Shown: positions 1-7,803 of the stretch, piece by piece | Layout: every line of letters starts with the position of its first letter | Numbering within the stretch: the stretch's first letter is position 1 | NCBI RefSeq assembly: GCF_001423845.1 | Contig: NZ_LMPM01000001.1 | Span: forward strand, 180,001-244,000 | Direction: 5' to 3' | Length of the DNA stretch: 64,000 bases | From: Sphingomonas sp. Leaf357 | GTDB taxonomy: Bacteria; Pseudomonadota; Alphaproteobacteria; Sphingomonadales; Sphingomonadaceae | Program-made: the position numbers and the translations under genes | The notes under the pieces: generated by a model | What the model saw: only the letters and a program-made list of their open reading frames with translations | Told to the model about the DNA's origin: nothing | The model's database searches: none

Positions 1-654
1 CGGCACCGGGGCCGGGGCGACCGCATCGAGCGCGACCGGCTTCACCCGGATCGCGAACCACACGATCACCCAGACGATGCCCAAGCCCCCGGCGAGCAGG
101 AACGCGGCCTGCCACCCATACGCCACCGCGATTGCCGGAATGAAAAGAGGCGTGATGATCGCGCCGATGTTGGGCGCGGTATTGCCGATGCCCAAAGCGA
201 TCTGGCGATCCTTGTGGTTGAAATAGGTCGCTGCGGATTTGACCGCCGCCGGGGTGCCGACCGATTCGGCGGCTCCCAACAGGATGCGCGCGGCGAAGAA
301 GGCCGGCACCGTGGTCGCGAAGGCGTGTGCCATGCCGGCCAAGCTCCAGACCAATACGCCGAGCGCAAAGCCGATGCGCAAGCCGACGCGATCGAGGAAC
401 CAGCCGGTACCGAGAAACGCGAACGCGGTCGCGACCTGGAACGCCGTGCCCATATTCGCGTAATCCTGGTCGGACCAGGCGAACTGCGCCTCCAGCGTGG
501 GTTTCAGCAACGCGAGGATCTGGCGATCGACATAGTTGAGCATGATCGCGACGAACACCATCGCCACGATGATCCAGCGCGCCGCGCCGCCCTTCGCCGC
601 CCAGAAACCCGCCATCGTCCCGCTCCCGTCTTTCGTTTCCGATAACGTTGTCAT
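1..654 (-). CDS. MFS transporter, hexuronate/ACS-type (3' part cut by window edge)
   Basis: The reverse strand is open for 218 codons to the left edge, so only the N-terminal half of a roughly 430-residue carrier is present. It reads as an anion:cation symporter family MFS protein: the first helix is followed by NYVDRQIL, then a DRVGLRIG loop (the MFS loop 2-3 signature region) and several hydrophobic helices. Family members import sugar acids through the inner membrane. Two in-frame ATGs are possible, at 654 (MTTLSETK) and 615 (MAGFWAAK); the inner one has a GGGAGCGGGA element upstream and is at least as likely. The 646-655 motif overlapping the outer start recurs at 24316 and 25471. Substrate is not determined by what is visible. 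Confidence 0.85.
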   Translation of the reverse strand, partial: MTTLSETKDGSGTMAGFWAAKGGAARWIIVAMVFVAIMLNYVDRQILALLKPTLEAQFAWSDQDYANMGTAFQVATAFAFLGTGWFLDRVGLRIGFALGVLVWSLAGMAHAFATTVPAFFAARILLGAAESVGTPAAVKSAATYFNHKDRQIALGIGNTAPNIGAIITPLFIPAIAVAYGWQAAFLLAGGLGIVWVIVWFAIRVKPVALDAVAPAPVP

Positions 655-655
655 A
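646..655. promoter_or_regulatory. Candidate shared operator core CGTTGTCATA, copy 1
   Basis: The ten bases CGTTGTCATA lie in an imperfect palindrome GATAACGTTGTC with a central CG, the shape of a LacI-family operator. The same ten bases occur at 24316-24325 and, with two changes, in the reverse complement of 25471-25480. It overlaps the outer ATG of the MFS gene, which partly explains the sequence. Function is inference only. Confidence 0.25.
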
Positions 656-688
656 CCCGTATGTGTTCGGCTAGATAATAGTTGTGTC

Positions 689-805
689 GTCACCCCGGGC
701 ACGTCGACTTCGCTCGGCAGGGCCTTGTTCCGGGGTCCACCGGACCGCATGATCGGTACGGCCTGGTTTGCGGCACCGTGGCGCCCGGAACAAGCCCGGG
801 GTGAC
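689..805. repeat. REP-like inverted repeat, GTCACCCCGG / CCGGGGTGAC type
   Basis: The segment starts with GTCACCCCGGGC and ends with AAGCCCGGGGTGAC, its reverse complement, and has an internal GTTCCGGGGTCCACC unit. The same GTTCCGGGGTCCACC unit is found at about 61137-61151. It fills the gap between the MFS and YeiH genes. Confidence 0.7.
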
Positions 806-819
806 AGAGGGGGAGTGGA

Positions 820-1866
820 ATGACGACTATATCAAGACGCCCCCTGCCGATGGCCGCGGACCTGTACGGCGATATCGAGCCATCCCCCAAGGCGACGTGG
901 CGCGGCTATCTTCCGGGTCTGGTGATCGTCGCGGCGGGGACGCTGGCGGCGGCGTTCATCTCGGATCATTATGGCGCGCCGCTGACGCTGATGGCGTTGC
1001 TGATCGGACTCGCGCTCAACTTCCTCAGCGCCGACACACGGCTGACCCCCGGCCTGGCCTTCGCCTCGCGCTCGCTGCTGCGCTGGGGCATCGTGCTGGT
1101 CGGCGTGCGCATCACCTTCGGGCAGATCGTGGCGCTGGGGCCGGTGGCGTTGCTGTGCGTGCTGGGAATCGTCGCGCTGACGATCGGCGCGGGGATTCTC
1201 GCGGCGCGCAAGTTCGGCTTCGACACGGCGTTCGGTACGCTGGCGGGCGGGGCGGTGGCGATCTGCGGCGCGTCGGCGGCGATGGCGCTGGCGACGACCC
1301 TGGGCGAGAAGCGCGCCAGCCAGGCGCAGCTGACGATGGTGCTGGTCGGGATTTCCGCGCTCTCGGCCAGCGCGATGGTGCTGTACCCGATCGTCGCGCA
1401 CGCCTTGCACATGAGCGACCTGCGCGCCGGCTTCCTGCTCGGCGCGGCGATCCACGATGTCGCGCAGGCGCTGGGCGCGGGCTATTCCTATTCCGACACG
1501 GCCGGCGGCATCGCGGCGATCGTCAAGCTGACCCGGGTCGCGTTGCTCGCGCCGGTGCTGGCGATCGTGGCGCTGTTCCTGCGCGGCGATGCGTCGCGCG
1601 CCAAAGGGCCGGGCATTCCCTGGTTCGTCGTGGGCTTCTTCGTATTGGCCGGGGTCAATTCGTTCGGCGTGATCCCGGTGGTGCTCGCCAAGAGCGCGGA
1701 GCAGATCGCCGCCGGCCTGCTGGCGGCGGCGGTGACCGCGACGGCGATCCGATCGCCTCTGTCGCAATTGCTGGAGGCCGGGCCGAAACCGTTGTTCGTG
1801 ATCCTGGCGGCGACATTGGTGGCGTTCGCGCTGTCGCTGGGCGCGGCGATGCTGCTGATCGGCTAG
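820..1866 (+). CDS. YeiH/UPF0324 family putative sulfate exporter
   Basis: This 348-residue polytopic inner-membrane protein belongs by pattern to the YeiH (UPF0324) family, whose members are usually annotated as putative sulfate exporters. About ten hydrophobic segments are visible, with the family-like stretches GGAVAICGASAAMA (near residue 150), LGAAIHDVAQALGAG (near 210) and a C-terminal LSQLLEAGPKPL loop. The ATG at 820 follows a GGGGGAGTGGA ribosome-binding element. It is monocistronic here, convergent with the LacI gene. A link to the sulfite chemistry encoded at 20-24 kb is possible but unproven. Function within the family is poorly established. Confidence 0.85.
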   Translation: MTTISRRPLPMAADLYGDIEPSPKATWRGYLPGLVIVAAGTLAAAFISDHYGAPLTLMALLIGLALNFLSADTRLTPGLAFASRSLLRWGIVLVGVRITFGQIVALGPVALLCVLGIVALTIGAGILAARKFGFDTAFGTLAGGAVAICGASAAMALATTLGEKRASQAQLTMVLVGISALSASAMVLYPIVAHALHMSDLRAGFLLGAAIHDVAQALGAGYSYSDTAGGIAAIVKLTRVALLAPVLAIVALFLRGDASRAKGPGIPWFVVGFFVLAGVNSFGVIPVVLAKSAEQIAAGLLAAAVTATAIRSPLSQLLEAGPKPLFVILAATLVAFALSLGAAMLLIG

Positions 1867-1896
1867 CTCGACCCAACTCCCGCTTCAGGGAGGGGC

Positions 1897-2901
1897 TCAG
1901 GTCAGCGCGGGCCCGGTCGAATCGCGCACCACCAGTTCGAACGGCACTTCGCGCTGCTCGACCGGGGCATCGTCGCCCATCAACAGCAGGTCCGCCGCCT
2001 GATAGCCCATCTTGCGAGTCGGCTGGCGGATCGTGGTGAGCGGTGGCCACACCACCGCGGCGAGCGCGGTATCGTCGAACCCGGCGACCGACAGTTGCTT
2101 GGGCACGCGCACGCCGCGCTTGTGCGCCGCCGCCAGCACGCCGGCGGCCATGTCGTCGCTCGACGCGAAGATCGCACTCGGCGGCTGTGACAGATCGAGC
2201 AGGGCCTCCGCCGCGCGCGACCCCGAGGCGAAATCGAAGCTGCCGCCCCGGATCAGGGCGGCATCCTGCGCGATCCCCGCGTCCGCCAGCGCAGCGAGGT
2301 AGCCATTCAGGCGATGCGCGCTGGTCGCGTAATCGGGATGCCCCTTCACGAAGCCGATGCGACGGTGGCCGAGCCCGATCAGATGTTCAGTCATCACTTT
2401 CGCCGCGCGCAGATTGTCGATGAAGCTCGACGAGGTCAGCCCCGGATCCCCGCCCGGCGACACGCGGACGAAGCGCACGCCGCGCCGCGCCAGCAGATCC
2501 AGCACCGCCGGATAATCGGTCACCGGCGGGGTCAGGATCAGGCCGTCGACGCTGGTCGCATCGACCAAGCTCTCGACATCGTCGATCAAGGTCGCCGAAT
2601 CGCGATCATAGGGTTGCGCGATCATCCGCACCCCGTCCGCCACGCAGCGGTCGCGGATGCCCGACTGCATCTCGTACACGTAATACGGGCTGGGATTGTC
2701 GCAGATCAACGCGATCTGGAAACTGCGCTTGCCGGCCAGCGAGCGCGCCGCCGTGCTGGGGCGGAAATTGAGCAGGGCGACGGCGGCCTGCACCCGTTCG
2801 CGCGTATCCTCGCCGACATAGCGTTCCTTGTTGAGCACGCGCGATACCGTCTTGATCGAGACCCCCGCTTCGCGGGATACGTCCTTGATGGTCACGCGCA
2901 C
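1897..2901 (-). CDS. LacI family transcriptional regulator
   Basis: A 334-residue repressor-type protein. The N-terminal helix-turn-helix and hinge are clear: IKDVSREAGVSIKTVSRVLN at residues 4-23, then FRPSTAARSLAG, followed by a periplasmic-binding-protein-like sugar domain ending in TTIRQPTRKMG. LacI proteins bind palindromic operators and respond to sugars or sugar derivatives. A long upstream in-frame extension exists, but the helix-turn-helix fixes the start at the GTG at 2901 (VRVTIKDV), which has CCGGAG seven bases before it; an alternative GTG lies two codons further in. The nearest plausible targets are the MFS carrier to the left and its own promoter, where a 22-bp palindrome sits at 2976. 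Confidence 0.93.
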   Translation of the reverse strand: MRVTIKDVSREAGVSIKTVSRVLNKERYVGEDTRERVQAAVALLNFRPSTAARSLAGKRSFQIALICDNPSPYYVYEMQSGIRDRCVADGVRMIAQPYDRDSATLIDDVESLVDATSVDGLILTPPVTDYPAVLDLLARRGVRFVRVSPGGDPGLTSSSFIDNLRAAKVMTEHLIGLGHRRIGFVKGHPDYATSAHRLNGYLAALADAGIAQDAALIRGGSFDFASGSRAAEALLDLSQPPSAIFASSDDMAAGVLAAAHKRGVRVPKQLSVAGFDDTALAAVVWPPLTTIRQPTRKMGYQAADLLLMGDDAPVEQREVPFELVVRDSTGPALT

Positions 2902-2975
2902 GAAATTGCTCCGGAAGTTCGCCCCGTCCCGCGATGTGCCCCAGCCCGTCGCACGCGTCCAGCGGCTTGCAAGGA

Positions 2976-2997
2976 CTGTACTATGCTGATAATACAG
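2976..2997. promoter_or_regulatory. 22-bp palindrome between lacI-type gene and PBP gene
   Basis: CTGTACTAT, four bases, ATAATACAG: nine-base arms with one mismatch. It is AT-rich in a GC-rich background and lies 75 bp upstream of the LacI start and 40 bp upstream of the divergent penicillin-binding protein start. It could be the LacI autoregulatory operator or a promoter element; arm length and spacing fit a dimeric regulator. Inference. Confidence 0.4.
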
Positions 2998-3036
2998 CTC
3001 TCCGCCGCACGGCCGGCTGGCTGATCCGGAAACACG

Positions 3037-5154
3037 ATGCGTCCTTACCCTTTCGATCCTGCGACCGCGCCACCGGCCCAATCGTCGAGCCAGTCCACGG
3101 CTTGGCCGCCGCGCGGCTCCGAATCGGCCGTGCCCATGCCGCCGAGCGACCTTCCGCCGCCCGACCAGGGCCCACGCGATCCGTTCGATCGTCCAGCGCC
3201 GTATCGGGGATCGCGCTGGCGCTGGCCGATGCGGATCGCCGGGGCGGGAATCGTATTGTTCGTGCTGGCGGTGATTTGGCTCGCCTTCACCGCGCCCCTC
3301 TCCAAATCGCTCGAACCGCTGACCCCACCGAGCATTACGTTGCTGGCCGATGACAATAGCCCGATCGCGCGGCGCGGCGCGATCATCGGGCAACCGGTCG
3401 ACGCGGCGAAGCTGCCCGCCAACGTCACCAACGCCTTCCTCGCGATCGAGGACCGACGCTTCAAATCGCATTGGGGCGTCGATCCGCGCGGCATCGCCCG
3501 CGCCTTCTGGCACAACGTCACGTCGAGCGGACGCAGCCAGGGCGGCAGCACGATCACGCAGCAGCTCGCCAAGAACGCGTTCCTCGATTCGGACCGCACC
3601 GCCGCGCGCAAGATCCGCGAAGTGATGATCGCCTTCTGGCTGGAGGCGTGGCTGTCGAAGGACGAGATCCTGTCGCGCTATCTGTCGAACGTCTATTTCG
3701 GCGACAACGTCTACGGCCTGACTGCGGCGGCGAAGCATTATTTCAACCGCGCGCCGGACGATCTGTCGATCGCCCAGTCGGCGATGCTCGCCGGTCTCGT
3801 CAAGGCACCGTCCAAGCTCGCCCCCACCGTCAACCTGCAAGGCGCGCGCGACCGGCAGAAGCTGGTCGTCGCGGCGATGGCCGATGCCGGGTTCATCAGC
3901 AAGGACGAGGCGGAACGGGTGCGCCCGGCGCGGCTATCGACCAACAGCATCAAGCCGCTGCCCGACGGCACCTATTTCGCCGACTGGGTGCTTCCCGAAG
4001 CGCGCGATCGTGCCGGCGAGATCGCGCGCGAGACGACCGTGAAGACGACGCTCGACCGCCGGTTGCAGACCGCCGCCGAGCGCGCGGTGCGCAGCGCCGG
4101 CCTGCGCCAGGCGCAGGTCGCGATCGTCGCGATGCGCCCGGATGGCCGCGTCGTCGCGATGGTCGGCGGCAAGAATTACGCCGACAGCCCGTTCAACCGC
4201 GCCACCCAGGCGCGCCGCCAGCCCGGATCGGCATTCAAGCTGTTCGTCTATCTCGCCGCGATGCGCGAAGGGCTGACGCCGGATTCGATGATCGAGGACG
4301 AGCCGGTGACGATCGCCGACTGGAGCCCGAAGAACAGCGACGGCCGCTACGAGGGCAAGATCACGCTGCGGCGCGCGTTCGCCAAATCGAGCAACGTCGC
4401 GGCCGCGCGGCTGATCCAGCAGGTCGGCGTGAAGAACGTCATCCGCGCCGCGCGCGATCTCGGCATCACCACGCCGATCGCCAGCGAGGCGACGATCGCG
4501 CTGGGCACCTCGACCGTATCATTGCTCGAACTGACCTCGGCCTATGCCGCGGTCGCCGCGCAGAGCTATCCGGTGCGCGCGCGCGGAATCGAGGCGGCGG
4601 GAGATCGCAGCTGGTATCAGACGCTCACCGATCGCTCGCATCCGCTGACCGGCGACGTGCGCGACCATATGCTCGACCTGCTCTCCGCCTCGGCCGAGAC
4701 CGGTACCGGACGGCAGGCGGCCTTGTCGGTCAAGACCTATGGCAAGACCGGCACCACGCAGGACAGCCGCGATGCCCTGTTCGTCGGGTTCGCCAACGAC
4801 CTGGTCGTCGGCGTATGGGTCGGCAATGACGACAATACGCCGAACGCCGGTTTGTCCGGCGGCGGCATCCCGGCGCGCGTATGGCGGGATTTCATGATGC
4901 GCGCGCTTCGCGTCGGCCCGGCGGTCGCCCCCGAAGCCGATCCGGTGATGGACGACAGCGAGGGCGGCAACCTGTTCGGAATCGACGGTCTGGAAGTGCC
5001 CGAAGGCGATATCGAGGGCCTCGGCCTCAACCTGCATGTCGGCCCCGACGGCAGCATCGAGATCAACCGCTCGAACGACCGCGACCGGGGCCCGCCCCCG
5101 CGCCGCGACGATCGTGCGCCTCGCGATGAGCCGTTCCCGGACGAGGAACAATAG
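3037..5154 (+). CDS. Class A penicillin-binding protein (PBP1A-type glycosyltransferase/transpeptidase)
   Basis: A 705-residue bifunctional peptidoglycan synthase anchored in the inner membrane. After a proline-rich cytoplasmic tail there is one transmembrane helix (about residues 66-88), a GT51 glycosyltransferase domain with IEDRRF near 137 and GGSTITQQLAKN near 170, and a transpeptidase domain with the active-site serine in PGSAFK near residue 398, the SSN motif in KSSNVAA and KTGTT near 570. These residues are those required for lipid II polymerisation and cross-linking. A C-terminal acidic/basic low-complexity tail follows. Length is shorter than many PBP1A proteins (about 800), suggesting lack of an OB insert. 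It diverges from the LacI gene. Confidence 0.95.
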   Translation: MRPYPFDPATAPPAQSSSQSTAWPPRGSESAVPMPPSDLPPPDQGPRDPFDRPAPYRGSRWRWPMRIAGAGIVLFVLAVIWLAFTAPLSKSLEPLTPPSITLLADDNSPIARRGAIIGQPVDAAKLPANVTNAFLAIEDRRFKSHWGVDPRGIARAFWHNVTSSGRSQGGSTITQQLAKNAFLDSDRTAARKIREVMIAFWLEAWLSKDEILSRYLSNVYFGDNVYGLTAAAKHYFNRAPDDLSIAQSAMLAGLVKAPSKLAPTVNLQGARDRQKLVVAAMADAGFISKDEAERVRPARLSTNSIKPLPDGTYFADWVLPEARDRAGEIARETTVKTTLDRRLQTAAERAVRSAGLRQAQVAIVAMRPDGRVVAMVGGKNYADSPFNRATQARRQPGSAFKLFVYLAAMREGLTPDSMIEDEPVTIADWSPKNSDGRYEGKITLRRAFAKSSNVAAARLIQQVGVKNVIRAARDLGITTPIASEATIALGTSTVSLLELTSAYAAVAAQSYPVRARGIEAAGDRSWYQTLTDRSHPLTGDVRDHMLDLLSASAETGTGRQAALSVKTYGKTGTTQDSRDALFVGFANDLVVGVWVGNDDNTPNAGLSGGGIPARVWRDFMMRALRVGPAVAPEADPVMDDSEGGNLFGIDGLEVPEGDIEGLGLNLHVGPDGSIEINRSNDRDRGPPPRRDDRAPRDEPFPDEEQ

Positions 5155-5160
5155 GCCCGG

Positions 5161-6609
5161 TTACGGCGTCGCGGCCGGAAGCGGCCCGATCCGCTCGGCA
5201 AAGATCGCCAGCAGATCCACACTGCCCGAGATCGCGGTGTTCGGCGGGAGGTACAGGTTCAGCGTCTGGAAAAAGGCGTTCTGCGCCGACGATGCTGGAA
5301 CATCATCGCCTTCCAGCAACATCGGGCCGTCGATCGCCTGGACGATCGCCTGCGCCAGCGGCGAGCCGTTCACCCCGGTCGCCCCGATCGTCACGCCGCT
5401 GACCGCGCCGGGATTGTTGGCCGTCACCGCGATCCCGAGAATGCCGGTCAACGCGTTGAAATTGACGAGCGCGCCCGATGTCACGAGATCACCGATCTCG
5501 ATCGTGCGATCCGGATTTGCGACGATGCTGATCGCGATGCCGGTGGTATTCGCGCCGCTCGTTCCGCTGAAGCTGGCCCGTACGCACGGCCAGGTCCCGC
5601 GTGGGATCAGCCCCCCGTCCGTCGCGACCGTCACCGTCGACGCCGCGAAGCCGACGCCCAACGTACCGTCGATCGTGCCCGACAGCGTGAAGCCGGCCGG
5701 CGGCGTACCCGTCATCGCACCCGTTCCGTTGTTCGTCAGGCTGATGGTCCCACCGATCTCCACCGTCCGGCCGCCCGGCACCATATTCGCACCCGAGCCG
5801 TTCGGTCCGGCCGCCGCCAGTGCGCGCGACAGGCTTCGCGCCGGCTTCCTGCGATACAGATCGCGCAGCGGGGCGACCGCGAAGCGCTTGAGATACTTTC
5901 CGTAATTCGAACAATGCAGGCCGTCGTCGGTCACCGCGCCGGCCGGCATGGGTGCCGCCGTCGCGCCGAACGGGATCGGATAGCCATTCGCATTCGCCAG
6001 CGCCGGATCGATCAACATGCCCGTCGTGTCCACGAACAGCACGTCCAACGGATTGGCCAGCGCATATTCGTCGTACAGCCGGTTGATCGTATGGATGTAG
6101 GACGCACCGGTCGCCGAGCCCGGGGACCGCGGATCGACCGACACCAGCACGAGATATCTGAAGCAGCCCTGCGGTCGGAGAACCTGCTCGTGAAACTTGC
6201 GGATATTCGCCAGCACCGTCGCGGGTGGCAGGTTGGCGCTCGTATCGTTCGTGCCGATCGTCAGATAATAATCGATCGTGCGGCCCGCCGCCGAATGCGC
6301 GTCCAGCACGGTGCGCGCCGTCGCCAGGCGTGCTGGGCTGAGCAGATTGCCCGCCCCCGTCCCAGAGGTGCTGCCACCGATGCCCAATTCGCCGCCGTCG
6401 AAGCGCAGATCCAGCCCCTCGAACGCGGCCATCCATTGCAGGCCCGTCTTGATCTCGGCGTATTTGCTGTCGCCGTCGAACAGGCAATGCACCGGCGCAT
6501 GGCGTCCCGTTCGCCGCGCGAGCGCCTGCAGGCTGGCGTTGATCTTGTCGCCGCCGGCCTTGGCGGAATCGCCGGCCCCGGCGGTCGTATCGATGAATTG
6601 CATTGCCAT
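5161..6609 (-). CDS. SGNH/GDSL-hydrolase-like protein with beta-rich C-terminal region
   Basis: A 482-residue protein. The N-terminal half carries the SGNH blocks: FDGDSK near residue 45 (block I), GTND near 118 (block III) and DGLHCS near 228 (block V with Asp and His), so an esterase or acetylhydrolase activity is plausible. The C-terminal 200 residues are rich in Gly, Thr, Ala and Val in repeating short strands, like phage tail or surface adhesin modules, and no signal peptide is evident. ATG at 6609 is chosen because AAGG lies eight bases upstream and the TGA of a small upstream ORF overlaps it; a GTG sits one codon before. The position divergent from a C1-like repressor suggests a phage-derived locus. 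Exact substrate unknown. Confidence 0.7.
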   Translation of the reverse strand: MAMQFIDTTAGAGDSAKAGGDKINASLQALARRTGRHAPVHCLFDGDSKYAEIKTGLQWMAAFEGLDLRFDGGELGIGGSTSGTGAGNLLSPARLATARTVLDAHSAAGRTIDYYLTIGTNDTSANLPPATVLANIRKFHEQVLRPQGCFRYLVLVSVDPRSPGSATGASYIHTINRLYDEYALANPLDVLFVDTTGMLIDPALANANGYPIPFGATAAPMPAGAVTDDGLHCSNYGKYLKRFAVAPLRDLYRRKPARSLSRALAAAGPNGSGANMVPGGRTVEIGGTISLTNNGTGAMTGTPPAGFTLSGTIDGTLGVGFAASTVTVATDGGLIPRGTWPCVRASFSGTSGANTTGIAISIVANPDRTIEIGDLVTSGALVNFNALTGILGIAVTANNPGAVSGVTIGATGVNGSPLAQAIVQAIDGPMLLEGDDVPASSAQNAFFQTLNLYLPPNTAISGSVDLLAIFAERIGPLPAATP

Positions 6610-6755
6610 CACGAAACCCTTCCAAATGCGGGCGCGCTATCGCCCCAATGTTGCGTGTTCGATCCGAAGAACGGTGCCGCCGGCACGGGTGCGCCCCCGG
6701 TCGACACGCGCCTTGCCGCGACCTGCGGAATCGAGAGTCCCAGCCCCAGCGTCAC
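6609..6755 (-). CDS. Small ORF (48 aa) overlapping the SGNH gene start
   Basis: A GTG-started reading frame with GGAG seven bases upstream encodes 48 residues, beginning MTLGLGLSIPQVAARR and ending GDSAPAFGRVS. Its TGA overlaps the ATG of the SGNH gene (TGATG), a coupling arrangement. The frame remains open further upstream without a standard start, so it may instead be the 3' part of a frameshifted small gene whose start is at 6811. No family recognised. Confidence 0.4.
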   Translation of the reverse strand: MTLGLGLSIPQVAARRVSTGGAPVPAAPFFGSNTQHWGDSAPAFGRVS

Positions 6756-6811
6756 TGCGACGCTCCGGGCACGGCGGCGGCAGAGCCGCGATCGGAAAAT
6801 GCTTTCGCCAT
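6752..6811 (-). CDS. Possible 19-aa leader ORF or 5' part of a frameshifted small gene
   Basis: ATG at 6811 has AAAGGA ten bases upstream and reads MAKAFSDRGSAAAVPGASQ before a TGA that overlaps the GTG of the next small ORF. The good ribosome-binding site and the overlap suggest it is translated, but the length is marginal. A one-base shift would join it to the downstream ORF. Confidence 0.3.
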   Translation of the reverse strand: MAKAFSDRGSAAAVPGASQ

Positions 6812-6944
6812 GATGAGAGGTTCCTTTTGCTGGAGACGGGAACAGGCACGGCCAAACGTCCCCGGCATATGGACTGCGGGCGACGCGGCATTGCCACGTT
6901 CGATCGTCATTTAGTCGATGTACGCCGCTACTCGCGCTGCTATC

Positions 6945-6960
6945 ATCCCGTTTTAGGGAC
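6945..6960. promoter_or_regulatory. Candidate repressor site upstream of the C1-like gene
   Basis: TCCC-GTTTTA-GGGA is an inverted repeat of the same TCCC/GGGA half-sites as the two sites at 7072-7109, in the spacer between the small ORF and the repressor. Likely operator of the divergent regulator, by inference. Confidence 0.35.
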
Positions 6961-7037
6961 AGGAATTTCGACCCGGGGCGCGCTGGTCCAAGCCAAGATC
7001 GGGTTCCTACCGAGAACAAGGCACGCAAAGGTCACCT

Positions 7038-7751
7038 ATGCCCCGCAATCTGGCAATAAAATCCGATAAACGGGACCATATATCCCATAATCGGGACAGT
7101 CAATCCCATCCGGAAAAGGCGGCGTTCGCGCACCGCCTGCGCGCGACCCTGGAGCGGCTCGATCTCAGCGACGCCTATTTCGCGCGCGCGGCGGACATCC
7201 CGACCAGCACCTTCGCGCGCTACAAGTCCGGCGACAGCATGCCGAAGGGTGATGATCTGTTCCGCCTGTCGGATGCGCTTCGCGTGTCCCCGCGCTGGCT
7301 GATCCAGGGGGATTCCGGCGGCGAATCGGTTCTGGCCGACGTGGCGGATGCGGACTTCGTTTCCATTCCACGCTACCGCCTCGCGGCTCTGACCGACACC
7401 GGCAAGGGCGAACCGATCGAGATGGTGCCGTACCGCAAGGATTGGCTCGCCCGTCGGCTCGGCACCGCCACGGGGCTGTGGATCACCGAACTGCCGTCCG
7501 ATTACGAAGCGCTCGGGCTGGAGGAGGGCGATGCGATCCTCTGTGCGGATATCGATGCCGCCGGCCCGGCCGAGAAATGGGTGTGCATCTTTCGCGGATC
7601 GGCCGGGCCGTTCGTCGCGCGCTACAGCAACCGCGGCATCGCCGGGGACCGTGACCCGCCCGATACCAGCTTCGTCACTGCCGCCGACCTGAGCGGGGGA
7701 GAGACGTTCGCGATCGCGAGAATCAGGGCACGGATGCTGGCGAAATTGTAG
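7038..7751 (+). CDS. C1/LexA-like (XRE HTH plus S24-type) transcriptional repressor
   Basis: A 237-residue protein. Residues 25-85 form an XRE helix-turn-helix (ARAADIPTSTFARYKSGDSM, then FRLSDALRVSPRWLI). The C-terminal half resembles an S24 domain: LPSDYEALGLEEGDAIL near 150 matches the region that carries the catalytic serine in LexA/C1 proteins, but the usual GDS context is altered and I cannot place the catalytic lysine, so self-cleavage is uncertain. ATG at 7038 has AAAGG eight bases upstream and is the only reasonable start, yet two probable operators lie inside the first 25 codons. It is divergent from the SGNH locus and probably represses it and itself. Confidence 0.8.
   Translation: MPRNLAIKSDKRDHISHNRDSQSHPEKAAFAHRLRATLERLDLSDAYFARAADIPTSTFARYKSGDSMPKGDDLFRLSDALRVSPRWLIQGDSGGESVLADVADADFVSIPRYRLAALTDTGKGEPIEMVPYRKDWLARRLGTATGLWITELPSDYEALGLEEGDAILCADIDAAGPAEKWVCIFRGSAGPFVARYSNRGIAGDRDPPDTSFVTAADLSGGETFAIARIRARMLAKL
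7072..7109. promoter_or_regulatory. Two tandem GGGAC-N5-ATCCCAT sites, 21-bp period, inside repressor CDS
   Basis: GGGAC-CATAT-ATCCCAT at 7072-7088 and GGGAC-AGTCA-ATCCCAT at 7093-7109. Starts are 21 bp apart, two helical turns, so two repressor dimers could sit on one face. Both lie within codons 12-24 of the repressor gene. A related half-site pair is at 6945. Confidence 0.5.
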
Positions 7752-7803
7752 AAGCCGTTACATCCGGTTGACGCACCCCGCCCTACCCCGCATGCAATTT
7801 TCC

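Noticed and set aside
2902..3840. Long N-terminal extension of the LacI protein
   Set aside because: It is antisense to the penicillin-binding protein; the helix-turn-helix at the very start of LacI proteins and an RBS fix the start at 2901.
6637..6897. 86-codon minus-strand ORF in the repressor spacer
   Set aside because: Lacks an RBS and has random-like composition; the overlapping shorter ORFs fit better.
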